Source of the DNA: Polysphondylium violaceum
Lineage: Eukaryota > Evosea > Eumycetozoa > Dictyosteliales > Dictyosteliaceae
Length of the DNA stretch: 25,760 bases
Direction: 5' to 3'
NCBI GenBank assembly: GCA_000277445.1
Contig: AJWJ01000332.1
Span: 1 to 25,760 of the forward strand
Shown here: one piece after another, positions 10,801 through 19,908 of the stretch
How positions within the stretch are numbered: the first letter of the stretch is position 1
How the letters are laid out: each line of letters begins with the position of its first letter
The notes under the pieces: model-generated
Database searches by the model: none
The model's input: only the letters and a program-made list of their open reading frames with translations
Told to the model about the DNA's origin: nothing
Made by a program: the position numbers and the translations under genes

Positions 10801-10928
10801 AGAAAACTTGGTTCTCTAGAATCTCTCGTGAATCTCTTGATTCTCTTAAAGAAGCTTGGGGTGAAGAATTGACAAAATCTGATATTCAACTCTTGAAATA
10901 TATGAAAACTGTTTTTAAGATTCAATAA
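7875..10928 (+). CDS. eif5b: Translation initiation factor eIF5B (IF2-family GTPase)
   Basis: An intronless gene coding for 1017 residues. eIF5B joins the 60S to the 40S initiation complex and hydrolyses GTP. The GTPase domain starts near residue 430: G1 GHVDTGKT at 439-446, switch region GGEARGITQQIGA, G3 DTPGHE from 503, G4 NKVD at 557-560, and a TSAHTGEGI G5-type block. Domain II, domain III and the C-terminal domain follow. The last residues (FGRHYDEKKTWFSRISRESL ... LLKYMKTVFKIQ) match the family end that binds eIF1A. The first 430 residues are a disordered Lys/Ser/Glu-rich leader with three Ser-Glu runs and a charged helix. The start follows AATAAAA and fits the local context. This is close to full family length (human about 1220). 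Confidence 0.98.
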   Translation: MGKQRPRKDNYWDSDQFEKDREDAEKIEKGEQLASSSSESEEEVKPTKGGKKAPAKPAPAKAKKQAAATGGKKKQQLSSESESESESESESEEEVPVKKGAAKNNNNNNNKKPAVNNKKKQVLSSESESESEESESESEEEVPAKPTKGGNKKAPAKPAPAQSKKQAAKKQESSESESESESEEEEEKKTTAQPSKPTAKPAKPTAKGGKKAAAQQNKKTTTEEEPKLSGFLLRQRQEEERIQKEKEERERKAKEDKERREKQAIIDEEKARIKAIEKAKRKSEKREKDAVENKEKERLEKLAKLGVTLPAAATEVGEKKKVVYAAKKKQPKQNTVAQVTEAMEKVAVEDENKEEQEVADNWDDDDWETIDEKEKKKEEEEKKKEEEEERKRKEEKAARKAAKAENKKPVITNAPSIATAGTSVVEEKVYRSPIICILGHVDTGKTSLLDKIRHTNVQGGEARGITQQIGASFIPVENIKEQTKAFAEKVKMEFKLPGLLLIDTPGHESFNNLRSRGSGLCDFAILVIDIMHGLEAQTIESINLLRMRKTPFIVALNKVDRIYDWKPCVNTEFKEAIKLQSRAAAQEFDSKVKETIAALAGQELNAELYWRNKDIKNYVSLVPTSAHTGEGISDLMLVVMQLMQKRMIEKVVFTEQLQCTLLEVKVIEGYGTTIDVILVNGSLNEGDKIVVSGFNGPIETTIRSLLTPPPLRESRIKSQYIQLKSIRAAMGVKIVAPGLEKAVPGTSLYVVNDDDDIEKIKADAKKEVDNVLNDIDTSGVGVSVQASTLGSLEAFLSFLKKIKVPVGNVAIGPVHKKNIMSAAIMKDKDPKYAILLAFDVKIEESAQQTANDMKITIMSEDTIYLFEQRLKDHFGAIKDKLREETAGTCVWPCLLEVVKVFHKADPIVVGVKVKEGSLRIGTPICVPESNNAFVGTVTSIKNNEKEVTIAKKDDTVSIGIDDSAAKTTFGRHYDEKKTWFSRISRESLDSLKEAWGEELTKSDIQLLKYMKTVFKIQ

Positions 10929-11115
10929 AAAAATTATTAATTATTATACAAATATATCTATGTATACATGTATATCTCAAATGTTTTTATTTTTTAGATT
11001 TATAAATTAATCTAGATAAATTTTTAAAATGATCATCGATCAAGATTTACAACAATGGCTTTGGATAAATATAGATTTTTTAAAAAAACACTTTTTTTTA
11101 TTTAACTGTTAAAAT
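10929..11115. other. Convergent 3' region of eIF5B and the Cys-rich protein
   Basis: A 187-base AT-rich spacer between two facing stop codons. A and T runs near 11085-11101 could serve 3' end formation on either strand. No gene signal was found. Confidence 0.5.
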
Positions 11116-11556
11116 TTAAAATAAAAGAGCAGCGATAGCTAAGGAGATGATGGCAAAGAGGGTGGTGGTGAGCTTGGTAGAGGCACCAGTGGTACTTTCG
11201 TGTTCATGTTCAGCTGGACAAGTCATTTGGTAGGAAATGGAGGGAGGGAAAGCTTTGCATTCATCACAAACAGAGCTAAGTGTGGAGACTGCGGCTTGCT
11301 CGCATTTGGCATTAGAAAAAATGGAGACAACGAATTGTTTTTGATCTTCGTTGTAAGTGGCAATACCATTACCGAGAGTAGAATTGGTACATGGGTTTTG
11401 GAGGACAAGACAAGTGCCAAGAGCATAAGTGTTACATTTCTTTTCTCCTCCACATGTGGTACCAGTGCAATACATGCAAAGTTCACCACTGTCAGTATGA
11501 GCTTGAGCAGCAACGGCAAGAATTAAAAAGATGGCTAAAACTGATAAGAATTTCAT
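11116..11556 (-). CDS. Small Cys-rich, probably GPI-anchored surface protein
   Basis: A 146-residue, intronless protein. Residues 1-19 form a classic signal peptide (MKFLSVLAIFLILAVAAQA). The mature part has ten Cys (27, 30, 35, 41, 49, 56, 85, 97, 100, 113), enough for five disulfides, with CMYC and CDEC pairs. A short acidic/His and Ser/Thr spacer with small residues (STTGAST) leads into a C-terminal hydrophobic run ending IAALLF with no charged tail, the layout of a GPI-attachment signal. One N-glycosylation sequon (NST at 58-60) is visible. Dictyostelids have many such GPI-linked surface proteins, but I do not recognise the family. The role (adhesion, cortex attachment or other) is unknown. 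ATG context is ACAAAA-ATG. Confidence 0.85.
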   Translation of the reverse strand: MKFLSVLAIFLILAVAAQAHTDSGELCMYCTGTTCGGEKKCNTYALGTCLVLQNPCTNSTLGNGIATYNEDQKQFVVSIFSNAKCEQAAVSTLSSVCDECKAFPPSISYQMTCPAEHEHESTTGASTKLTTTLFAIISLAIAALLF

Positions 11557-12352
11557 TTTTGTTGTTTATATATTTATAAATATATTTGTGAGAGTTATTT
11601 GTACAATGGGGATCGATTATTAAATAATGTTGATGAAAAAAAAAATCATTCATATTTAAGAGAGCTAAAGTGGAACCCTCCGTTAGCCGATTATTTTTAA
11701 TCCAATAAAAAATTAAAAAAAATTGAAAATTAGATATTTTTTTATTTTTCGAATAGAGTAGTTTTCATTTGGCTCAGCATACCGTTAGATTTTTTTTTAA
11801 AAAAAATTCAAAAAAAAATAGATTTTCATCAAACAATGGCGATAATTATCAGTTTTTTCCCCAAGATACCAACACGATGATTCTCATATTTCTCATATCA
11901 GGTGTTTAATCTTAATGAAAAACCAACATTTGAACAAAAGTAAAATAATTATCTCTAGATCAGTTTACGGTAAATGATAATAATTATGAGGTAAATTTAT
12001 TCGTTGTTGCATGTAAACTTTGGAGCAAAACCACTTTGTTTAAAGCTAAAGAGAGCCTCGCTATATTTTTTCACTGCAAATATTTATGTTGACACTCCTT
12101 TCAAACACATTGGATAAATAGAGGAGTGATTCTACTCTGCTCTTTCCAAGTACCATACCAAAGTGTCAATCATCACCTCGTTTTATATGATGTGTATTAT
12201 TTTTTTTTTTTAAATTTTTTTTAATTTTTTTTATTTTTTTCATTTGATTTTTTATGTGGGGATAACATAGAGATAGAGATACTTAATAAGTATCTTGTTA
12301 TTCATAATACCACATATTATATTTGGTGTAAGTTGTAATAAACTGAGCTGAG
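11557..12352. other. Long AT-rich intergenic stretch
   Basis: 796 bases with no accepted gene. It includes the promoter of the Cys-rich protein (TATTTATAAATATAT near 11567-11584), many A and T runs, an inverted pair TTGACACT / AGTGTCAA at about 12090 and 12172, and the nested hairpin at 12253-12316 listed separately. I found no tRNA or snRNA signature here. Confidence 0.5.
12253..12316. other. Nested imperfect hairpin
   Basis: The inner perfect 19-base inverted repeat 12277-12295 (AGATACTTA-A-TAAGTATCT) is extended by ATAACA (12262-12267) pairing with TGTTAT (12296-12301) across a 9-base bulge, and by TATGTGG (12253-12259) pairing with CCACATA (12310-12316). It lies about 40 bases past the stop of the doubtful 59-residue ORF, so it could be a 3' end structure or a small RNA. 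Both roles are inference. Confidence 0.45.
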
Positions 12353-12532
12353 TTAGCAGCTGCAAATAAAATTAGTTTTTGATGTATCACGGTAGGATTT
12401 GGAATTAAGAGATGGAGTTTTGGAGCCTGGTCCATTGGAAGACCGACTCTCATTTTCAAGGTCTTTGAAGATGTCTTCTCCTATTCCGATATTTTCATTG
12501 ATAGTGATCGTGGAAAGGCTAAAATAAATCAT
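12353..12532 (-). CDS. Doubtful small ORF, 59 residues, unknown
   Basis: The ATG at 12532 has a good dictyostelid context (AAAATTAAA-ATG), and the frame runs 59 residues to TAA, ending FICSC. The sequence is polar, Ser/Asn-rich after residue 28 and has no membrane span or known domain. It is divergent from the secreted-protein gene with only 167 bases between the two ATGs. Dictyostelids do have many tiny genes, but chance ORFs of this length also occur, so I rate it low. Confidence 0.3.
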   Translation of the reverse strand: MIYFSLSTITINENIGIGEDIFKDLENESRSSNGPGSKTPSLNSKSYRDTSKTNFICSC

Positions 12533-12655
12533 TTTAATTTTTTTATTGCTTGCATGCAAATTTCCGAGCTCGGATTTTTTTATTGAGAAAAACTCTTGGA
12601 GGCATTGTCATAGGAAATATCATTTGGTAACCTGGTATGATGGATGAATTCTCAA

Positions 12656-12663
12656 TATAAATA
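12656..12663 (+). promoter_or_regulatory. TATA-like element of the secreted-protein gene
   Basis: TATAAATA lies 37 bases before the ATG at 12700, in otherwise less AT-rich DNA. The position fits a core promoter with a short leader. Confidence 0.4.
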
Positions 12664-12699
12664 AGAGCAATCTCCGAAGCCTGCAGTTTCATTTACAAC

Positions 12700-13908
12700 A
12701 TGATCAAATACACTTTGTTATTATTTGTTATTATTTCTTTGGCTACATCGAGTTTGGTAAGATATAGACTTTATATTATTATTAATGGTTTACAGCGGCA
12801 TCTGTCAATTTACACATGAGGTGACATTTTCTAACTTTACCCCTTACTACGACTAGGCCCAAAGTGCTCAACCAATCGTTTATGCTACTGATGGTCAAAC
12901 AGTAGATACTTATCAATCTATTGATGATGGCAACGGTCCGGTCATTTATTTTAATTCAGTCTCAATAGAAAATCCACCAAAAGCAGTCTTTGGTATTGTC
13001 GATTCAAATTTTGAACAAAAATATGTATGTATTTTAAACAAAAGATAAACAAATCAATCTAATTTCAATATAATCAATCTAGATTGATGTTTTAGTCTCA
13101 AGGGATAATGTAACAACTGTTTCACTATCTAGATTCATTTTAACTGGCTATTCCTATGATATCGATCAATTTTATCTTTCACCATTCACTACATCCAGCA
13201 TTATTCCAGCCTCTTTTGGATATGATGCATCATTAGGTCGTGTATTCTATTTAACAACTACTCCAACTAGTATAGGTTGGCCAGCCATTTCTTTATATGG
13301 TGCCTATTTAGGTAAATCTAAATATGGGTACGTATAAGTACATGTAATTCATCATAGACCAATATTTATTTAATAATAATGAAAATGAAAATAATAGTAC
13401 CTTCCTCAATAAGTTTTCAGCTAAATCTGAAGTTGCTTTGGGAACTTATGATAGTTCAACTAGAACCTATTTTGCAATTACAAATACAAATTCAACAAAT
13501 ACTTATGGCCTTCAAGCAATTTCCTATAATGTAGTCAATAATCAAAGGGTTGTCTTTAATGTTAGCTCTAGTTTACTTCTTGATAATAATAGTCAAGTTA
13601 TTGCTGTTAATGGTAGATTCTTTATTGTTCAAGCTACTGGTATAATCGTTTCCGTTTTCCAAGCTGATTTCAACACCAAACAAGTTATTTTTGTTACTCA
13701 AAGCTATATGGGATGGGATCCAATTTCCAGTTTTAAATTAACTGCCAACGGAAAATATCTCTCTATCTCTGCCACTCAACAACGATACGCTACCACAGAT
13801 GTCAATATGTATAATCTTGATATCAGCCCAAATCCATATGGTCAATTCTTTTTGAATCAAGGCACTCAAATCAACACAACTCAATCCATCTTTGTAGAGT
13901 TTCCATAA
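12700..13908 (+). CDS. Secreted protein of unknown family, four exons
   Basis: Exons are 12700-12756, 12857-13024, 13083-13327 and 13398-13908, coding for 326 residues. Introns are 100, 58 and 70 bases, with donors GTAAGA, GTATGT and GTACGT and acceptors ending in TAG. Exon 1 is almost exactly the signal peptide (MIKYTLLLFVIISLATSSL, then AQSAQ). The mature protein is rich in beta-forming residues, Tyr, Ser and Asn, has no Cys in the parts I translated, and carries several NxS/T sequons (NVT, NST, NVS, NTT). Repeated blocks of the kind VFYLTTTP, RTYFAITN, GRFFIVQATG, GKYLSISAT suggest a beta-propeller-like fold, as in many secreted dictyostelid proteins. That is inference from pattern only. 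No membrane span or GPI signal is seen at the C terminus (SIFVEFP). Function is unknown. Confidence 0.82.
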
Positions 13909-14072
13909 ATCTACTCTCTTAATATATATTATATTATTTTAATAAAGTTTTATATCTCTCATCTATACTCGCATATAGATCAATACATAAAAGCTTTTAT
14001 GTTTTTTTTTTTAAAAACTCGGGAAATCAAAAAAAAAAAAGTAAACTCTTGACAGAATGAAAATGTATGAGG

Positions 14073-14100
14073 TTATGATTTATAAACACATAAATCATAA
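14073..14100. repeat. Perfect 11-bp inverted repeat
   Basis: TTATGATTTAT (14073-14083) and its exact reverse complement (14090-14100) are separated by six bases. The repeat lies 55 bases upstream of the ANP32-like remnant and downstream of the secreted-protein gene, so it could be a 3' end structure or chance in AT-rich DNA. Confidence 0.4.
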
Positions 14101-14154
14101 AAAGCCGACAAAAGAAACCCACACATATATACCCAACCTCAAGGGACATAAAAC

Positions 14155-14606
14155 ATGGATAAACATATTCAAAATGCTTTTGGAAACAATGATCTACGTA
14201 CAATGATAGAGTTAGTATGGATCATATAAATTATCAGATTTAGAAATCTTCCGAGAATTAGAGATATTGTCACTCAATTGTTGTGGTTTACAATCTATTG
14301 ATTCACTTACTATATTACCAAAATTTAGAGAAGTAAGTCTTTTCTATATGTCTTTTATTTATACAAAACACTAAACCTATAGTTACAATTAAATGATAAT
14401 AGATTTCGGAAGGATTAGGTGTATTGAGTAATTTATTAAATTTAGAATTTCTTAGTTTAGGTGGTAATCATATTTAAAAGATACTGGTGATAATACCACT
14501 ACGACTACCACCACAACCACTACAACCCCCCCCCTCTATGATAAAATAAATTACCAAGACTCTGCTGAAATGATCAATAGGTAATTAAAATTATATGTAC
14601 ATATTT
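14155..14606 (+). pseudogene. Decayed ANP32-like leucine-rich-repeat gene
   Basis: The segment 14236-14332 encodes SDLEIFRELEILSLNCCGLQ and SIDSLTILPKFRE. After a well-formed 60-base intron (14333-14392, GTAAGT to CTATAG) comes LQLNDNR, then in a shifted frame SEGLGVLSNLLNLEFLSLGG NH. This follows the ANP32 pattern LEFLSLINVGL ... LPKLKKLELSENRI.GGL ... LNLSGNKLKD. ANP32 proteins are nuclear LRR/acidic chaperone-like proteins. At least two frame breaks (near 14402 and 14477) and an internal loss between a plausible ATG (14155) and the first repeat leave no intact protein. A C-rich ACC/ACT run follows, and the acidic tail typical of the family is absent. An assembly error could explain one break but hardly all of them. 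Confidence 0.7.
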
Positions 14607-14643
14607 TATTTCTGATTCAGAAATTTAACTAGAATGGGTAATT

Positions 14644-14978
14644 CTATTTGTTGTCATTAACTGTCGGGTATAAATTAAAATTTGAATTTAAAGATACTAT
14701 TTTTACATGAGTTTGTAAGTCATTGGTTAGTTGTCTAACTCTTTTTTTAATATTTTCTTTTTCATGATCTTCCAATTCACCTTTTGCCATTTTATCAGCC
14801 AAAACGGATATTTCTATACTAAGTTCTTGAATCTATATTTATTATTTTTGTCAAAAACAATTAATATATATAATTTTAATAAACAAATTATAAAATGTAA
14901 ACACCATACCTTACTCCATGATCTATGTATTCCTTCTTCTTTGGTTGAGGCACTATTATTTTGTAATGGTGGAAACAT
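14644..14978 (-). CDS. Small two-exon coiled-coil protein, unknown
   Basis: Exon 1 is 14910-14978 and exon 2 is 14644-14832, giving 85 residues. The 77-base intron (14833-14909) starts GTATGG, ends ATATAG and is phase 0. Exon 1 reads MFPPLQNNSASTKEEGIHRS then WSK. Exon 2 is a charged amphipathic helix (IQELSIEISVLADKMAKGEL, then EDHEKENIKKRVRQLTNDLQ) and a short tail ending YPTVNDNK. Spacing of I/L/V residues fits a short coiled coil, as in small subunits of tethering or adaptor complexes, but no family is recognised. The ATG is preceded by CTATAAAAT. It is convergent with the ANP32-like remnant. The splice junction and uninterrupted frame are the main support; each exon alone would be missed. 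Confidence 0.6.
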
Positions 14979-15957
14979 ATTTTATAGAGATAAAAATATT
15001 TTCGATATTTATCCTATTCAATGAACGAATAAAATAAATTCTCTTTGGGTCAAAGAAATTGATATAAAACTTTGGGAAGTATGGACTCGACCAAGTACCT
15101 TTTTTGTTTTTGGCCTCTAAAAGCTTTAAATGTTTTTTTTTTTTTTAATTTCTAATAAATCAAAAAATTCTAGTTTCCCATACTTGATACTTTTTTCCAA
15201 TAGGGGTTACAAACGGTAAAAAGGAGGGTAAAACAATAAATTTCACAAACATACATATGTTTTTTTACTCAGAGAGGGCAGTGAAAAATGGGTGAAAAAT
15301 AAAAAAATTACTTTCTCACCAAATCAGTAAAAACTAGTTTATTTTGGAAAAATAAAAAAAAAGGATAAAAGTGAAAAAATGAAAAAACTGCTTTTGTTGA
15401 GACCATAAACTCATGTGTTGGTAACTAAAATCCTCAAAATGTGGTTGATTGATGGCCGAGATATTTTTATTTTTTTAAAAATTTTGAGTTTTTTTTGCAA
15501 ATGCATTTGTGCCCAGTCTCCATTCAGACCAAACAATTCTCGAAACAATGAAATTTCATAGTATAGCCAATAGATAAACACAATTATCGTAGATTGTGTG
15601 TGCCCCAATCCAGACGAAAAGAAGCTTGAAACTCTCTCATTCGTTTTTACATTTTTTTTTATTTTCATAGTTTTTTTTTTCTCTCTCTCTGAAAAAACGA
15701 AATGCGATTGGCCGAGCTGATCTGTTTTTTTTGTAAAAAAGTTTGGTGCACTGGCTGTATAAAGACAAGCACTATGAGATATGTTTTTCGTCCATGTCAT
15801 TCACAAAACACATCACACTCATTGAAAACACATCCACACATTTGTTGTTGCAGAGAGCAGAAAAGCATTCAAAATATTTATTTCTTTTGATTGGATATTC
15901 AAAGTACAATACCAACACCGCACATTATCTGAATTTGGATTCCAAGAGATCGCCTGC
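14979..15957. other. 979-base intergenic region without a recognised gene
   Basis: Mostly A/T runs, with mixed-composition patches at 15410-15640 and 15700-15957. A 129-codon minus-strand frame at 15411-15800 has no recognisable domain, crosses A/T runs and was not accepted. Short inverted copies AAGTATGG / CCATACTT occur near 15077 and 15178. The region must carry the promoter of the small coiled-coil gene and the 3' flank of the next gene. A decayed gene in the 15.4-15.9 kb patch cannot be excluded. Confidence 0.45.
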
Positions 15958-18900
15958 CTATCTGTTCATAATTTCTTGAATTGCACTTTTGATCATATAG
16001 TCTTCCTCATCATCATCGTCATGATTGTGGTTGCCGAGGTGATTTTGATGATTAAAAGCATTATTTTGATTGAATTTATGTTGATGACCATCATAGACTT
16101 TAAGTTTTTCGACCTCTAATCCTTGATCAATGAAAAAGCTATCATCATCCTCATCATCATCTTTGAAAAAGTTGTCTTCTCCTTCTTGTTGCTCTTGTTC
16201 TTGTTCTTCTTCTTGTTGTTCTTGGTCTTGATTATGATACTCTTGGTACTCTTGATACTCTTGATCATCTTGTTCATCATCATCATAATACTCTTGTTGT
16301 TCTTGTTCTTGATTATGATTATGAATATTATTTATATCTACATTTACATCTAAATCTACATCTGAATCACCATTTTGAATAGCTGTAGTATTGTGATCTT
16401 TTTCATCATCATCATCATCATCATCATCATTAATTATTTCTTGATTTTCAATGAGATGAATATGATCCTCTTGTTTTTCTTCTCTTTCTTCTTGCTCATC
16501 ATCATCTTGAATTTCTTCATGTAAATTATGACGATCATCAAAAGATTCTGTTGAAATTGATGAGGGAATATTATCAAGTTCATCTAAATTACTATTGAAT
16601 TTTGATTCTAAATTATTTGGAGATCTTGGTGAATTTGATGCTGTTGCATTTGTAGAAACAAATGTACTACTGGCAATTGGAGTAACACCCCCATTTATGC
16701 TGGCACTACCATTATACTGTGGTTGTTGTTGTTGTTGTTGGCCGCCACGAACACTATTGCCACCACCATGATGATTACTACTATTCATAAATGATGAACG
16801 TAGAAAAGATAATGGAGTTTTCATTGGAGTGAGTGCTTCGATGATACCTTTGGACAATGGCTTTCTGGGACAATCTTCTACTACAAATTGTACTCTAGAC
16901 AATCGTTCCTTCATATCATCGTTTTCTTGCAACATTGCATCAAACTGAGACTGTAGATCATCATTGTCTTGATGCAATTGTGCGATAGTAGACTCTAGTC
17001 GATGTTGAGTGTCGTTAGATTCACTCTCGAGGACCTGAAACTGATGCAATAGGGTATTGTGTTGTGCTTCAATGTTCTTTGAGTGTTCTATGATAACCTT
17101 GAACGAATCAAAGTCGTCTTTACTGACCAACACGTGGTTCTCTTTTTCCTTTTCCAACTGCTCAACCTGGTGCTCCTTTTCTCGCAACTCCACCTCGAGT
17201 TGATTTAGTGAGGCATTGTGAGTCGACTGTAGCTCTTTGTTGGTGTCTTGGAGTTGCTGAATGGTGGCCATCAACGAGGCGATTGTTGCTGCCTGTTTAT
17301 CATTCTTTTCAGCCAGCATCAGACTCTTTTGCTTCTCGAGGGACAATTGTGAATGGGATACCTTTTCCAACTCTGTGAGATAGCTCTTAAAGTATCCCAA
17401 TTCGCCAATCAGCTCCTCTACCTTTTCCTGATTGTTGATCTCTAGTTTCATATTGTTGATGTCGTTGTTGAGCAATGTGATTTCATTTTCATGTTGTTTT
17501 ACTAACAGGTTCTTTTCGTCCAACAGTTTGATCTTGTTGTTGAATTCCTCTTTGATGTCTTGTATTTCGTTTTGCAATGATTTCAATGTTTCAAATTCAA
17601 CCATCTTTTCTTCTACCTGTTTGGAATACTGTTCAAACTCATTGAGTAGCTCATTATAACTCTCTTCCTTTTCTTCCAACATTGTCTTGAATTTCTTTAT
17701 TTTATCTTGATATTCTTTACTCTTTTCCGTTGCATTGGTCTCATTGCTCTCTTGTACTTTGTTTATATTATTGACTAGATCACTGTTGGTTTCCATTAGT
17801 TTTTCTTTTTCTTTTTCCAATTGTTGAATTTGTTTCTCTAATTTCTTTATCTCTTTTATTAATTTATTTACATCTTCATTATTATTATTGTTGTTGTTAA
17901 TATGACTATTACTATTACTATTACTATTGCTTTCATTTAATTGTTTCTTGATTTCTTCAGCTTGCTTATATATATTGTTTATTCTTTCATTATTACTATT
18001 ATTTGGAGTCGTTGTTGTTGGTGATCTATAGGGAGGTGGAGGAGAGTTTCTTTTTGGTTCAGGCTTAACTTGTTGTTGTGGTTGAGATTGTTGAGATTGT
18101 TGAGATTGTTGAGATTGTTGAGATTGTTGAGATTGTTGAGATTGTTGAGATTGTTGAGATTGTTGAGGTTGTTGGGGTTGTTGGGGTTTAGGTGAGTGTG
18201 GTGTAGGTTGGAATTGAGAATGATATTGATATATGGTTGGTTCAGGTTTAACTTGTTGTTGCTCAACTTGATTAAATCTTTTACTAATACTTGGTGAATA
18301 ATAACCACTACTTGGAGTATTGTTTGTATTACGAATGCTACTGCTATTGTTAAAATTAGGAATACTATTGTTATTATTACTACTATTGCTAAAAGTATTA
18401 TTGTTATTATTATTATTATTACTACTATGATTATGATCACTTGTAGAGCTCATATTAAAAGTTGAATTTCTAAATCTATCAAACTCATCTTCTAAACTTG
18501 TGACTTCAGTCTTTAGTAATCCTAGTTCTTTTTCAAAATCACCTGTTGGTATTACATTGTAGTCTACCTTTTTAATTGGTGTGTAGGTAAATGTTGCCGT
18601 AACTGAATCGGTGAACCTAGATGCTGTGTTTGTCGATCTTTTGCTTGCAGATCCTAAGAGTGATTCATCTGGATTTAATCTATTTGTTGTTGTTGATTTA
18701 AATGGTGTCGTGGTAGTCACACTTGCTTGATGTTGTGGATAATAGGTACTACTATTATTGAAATCAGTTGTATTTGTACTATTGCTGCTGTTATTATGAT
18801 CTTGATGTTGTGTTGTTGTATTTGTAACACTATTGCATTTGGGACATGTTGGTGAGGCTAATGAATTGAAATCCAAGTTATTGTCACCTCTAGCATTACT

Positions 18901-19523
18901 AGTATTCAAGTTGTTATCATGCTGCATGGTAATAGTGTTAGATTGGTATGAATAGTAATAGTATTAATAACAATAACAATAGTTACAACTAAACAAGTAC
19001 AATGAGCAGGCACAAGTCTCCATCTTCTTGGTGTTTTTGATTTAGATTTTCTTGCAGGTGTAAGTGGTGTATCAGGTACACCTTCGTCGTAATCTTGATA
19101 ATCTTGGTCTTCGTCGTCATCTGTTTGCTGAACCAACTCTTCTAAAATAACCTCACTTGGTGAACCAAGATGAGATGCAGTCATTGGTTGATTGTTATAT
19201 TTACTACTACTACTACTACTCTTTCCATTCACGTTGCTTACAAATGGAGATGAAGTAGTTGTTGTCGTTGTTGTAGGTTTATAATTAAAAATGGAATTTG
19301 TGTCATTGTTACTATTGTTATTATGTAATCTATTTGTAACACCATTACTATTAAATGGGGGTTGTTGTGGTACAGTGGTATTATTACTTTTGGTACTGTT
19401 GTTTGCAGGATTTGGGAACAGATCTCTAATGTGTAATGGTGAAGTGATGTTGGGGCCCAATGACGTTGTTGGTTTTGTTACACTCTGTTGGGGAGTCGTG
19501 TGATATATGTAATGGGGCTGCAT
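15958..19523 (-). CDS. Large coiled-coil protein with acidic tail, unknown
   Basis: Exon 1 is 18987-19523 and exon 2 is 15958-18921, giving 1166 residues. The proposed intron is 18922-18986 (65 bases, GTAACT to GCAG); an upstream GTGCCT donor is a weaker choice. The N-terminal third is disordered and Ser/Thr/Asn-rich, with TP motifs (VPDTPLTPARKSKSKTP) that look like proline-directed kinase sites. Then come a CPKC pair, a short helix (FEKELGLLKTEVTSLEDEFD), about ten Ser-Gln-Gln units, and two VKPEP motifs. A continuous coiled coil of about 350 residues follows. After it is a conserved-looking patch (RKPLSKGIIEALTPMKTPLS), then a very acidic Glu/Asp/Gln tail. No motor, membrane span or catalytic domain is seen. 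A cytoskeletal or centrosomal scaffold is a guess from architecture only. Confidence 0.8.
18081..18168. repeat. Nine-base tandem repeat (Ser-Gln-Gln)n
   Basis: Head-to-tail copies of TTGTTGAGA, about ten, read on the minus strand as Gln-Gln-Ser units. The copies are almost identical at the DNA level, which points to recent expansion. Confidence 0.9.
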
Positions 19524-19908
19524 AGTCTAATGTATGTGTACGATGATGTATCTATACTACCCCTCTGTAACACACAAACATAAATTAAATTTTAAAGTGT
19601 TTTCAAAACACAAATTTGGGCGCAACTTTGAAAAAGCGTTAAAATAAAAAATTCAAAAAAAAAAAACTAAAAAATTCAAATGAGGGCATTTATGGTTGAA
19701 AAGAATGAAAGGCTATGATATTACAGAGAAAGTATCTTGCCATTAATACTGGGATCTTTATTGCAATTGTATCAGCAAAGTAAAGTCTAGTAAACAAATC
19801 GTATCTCTCTTTCTCTCTCTCTTTTTTACCAATTGATGATTTTCATTTCTTCATCATAATAACTTTTTGAATTATCATTTTATTTAATTTTAAATCTAAA
19901 GATTAAAT
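19524..19908. promoter_or_regulatory. Divergent promoter region (coiled-coil / small membrane protein)
   Basis: 385 bases between divergent ATGs. It is AT-rich, with an A run at about 19658-19667 and a CTCTCTTTCTCTCTCT pyrimidine stretch near 19805-19825, just upstream of the plus-strand gene. No ORF was accepted. The shared-promoter role is inferred from layout. Confidence 0.45.

Noticed and set aside
12090-12180. TTGACACT / AGTGTCAA inverted pair as an RNA gene
   Set aside because: The stem is only eight bases with a loop of about 70 bases and no inner pairing; this is likely chance.
14731-15024. A 97-codon plus-strand frame
   Set aside because: It is antisense to the small spliced coiled-coil gene and crosses its intron; the amino-acid content is that of reversed AT-rich DNA.
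15411-15800. A 129-codon minus-strand frame
   Set aside because: It has no domain, runs through A and T homopolymers, and has neither a good start context nor convincing splice sites. It remains possible as a remnant.
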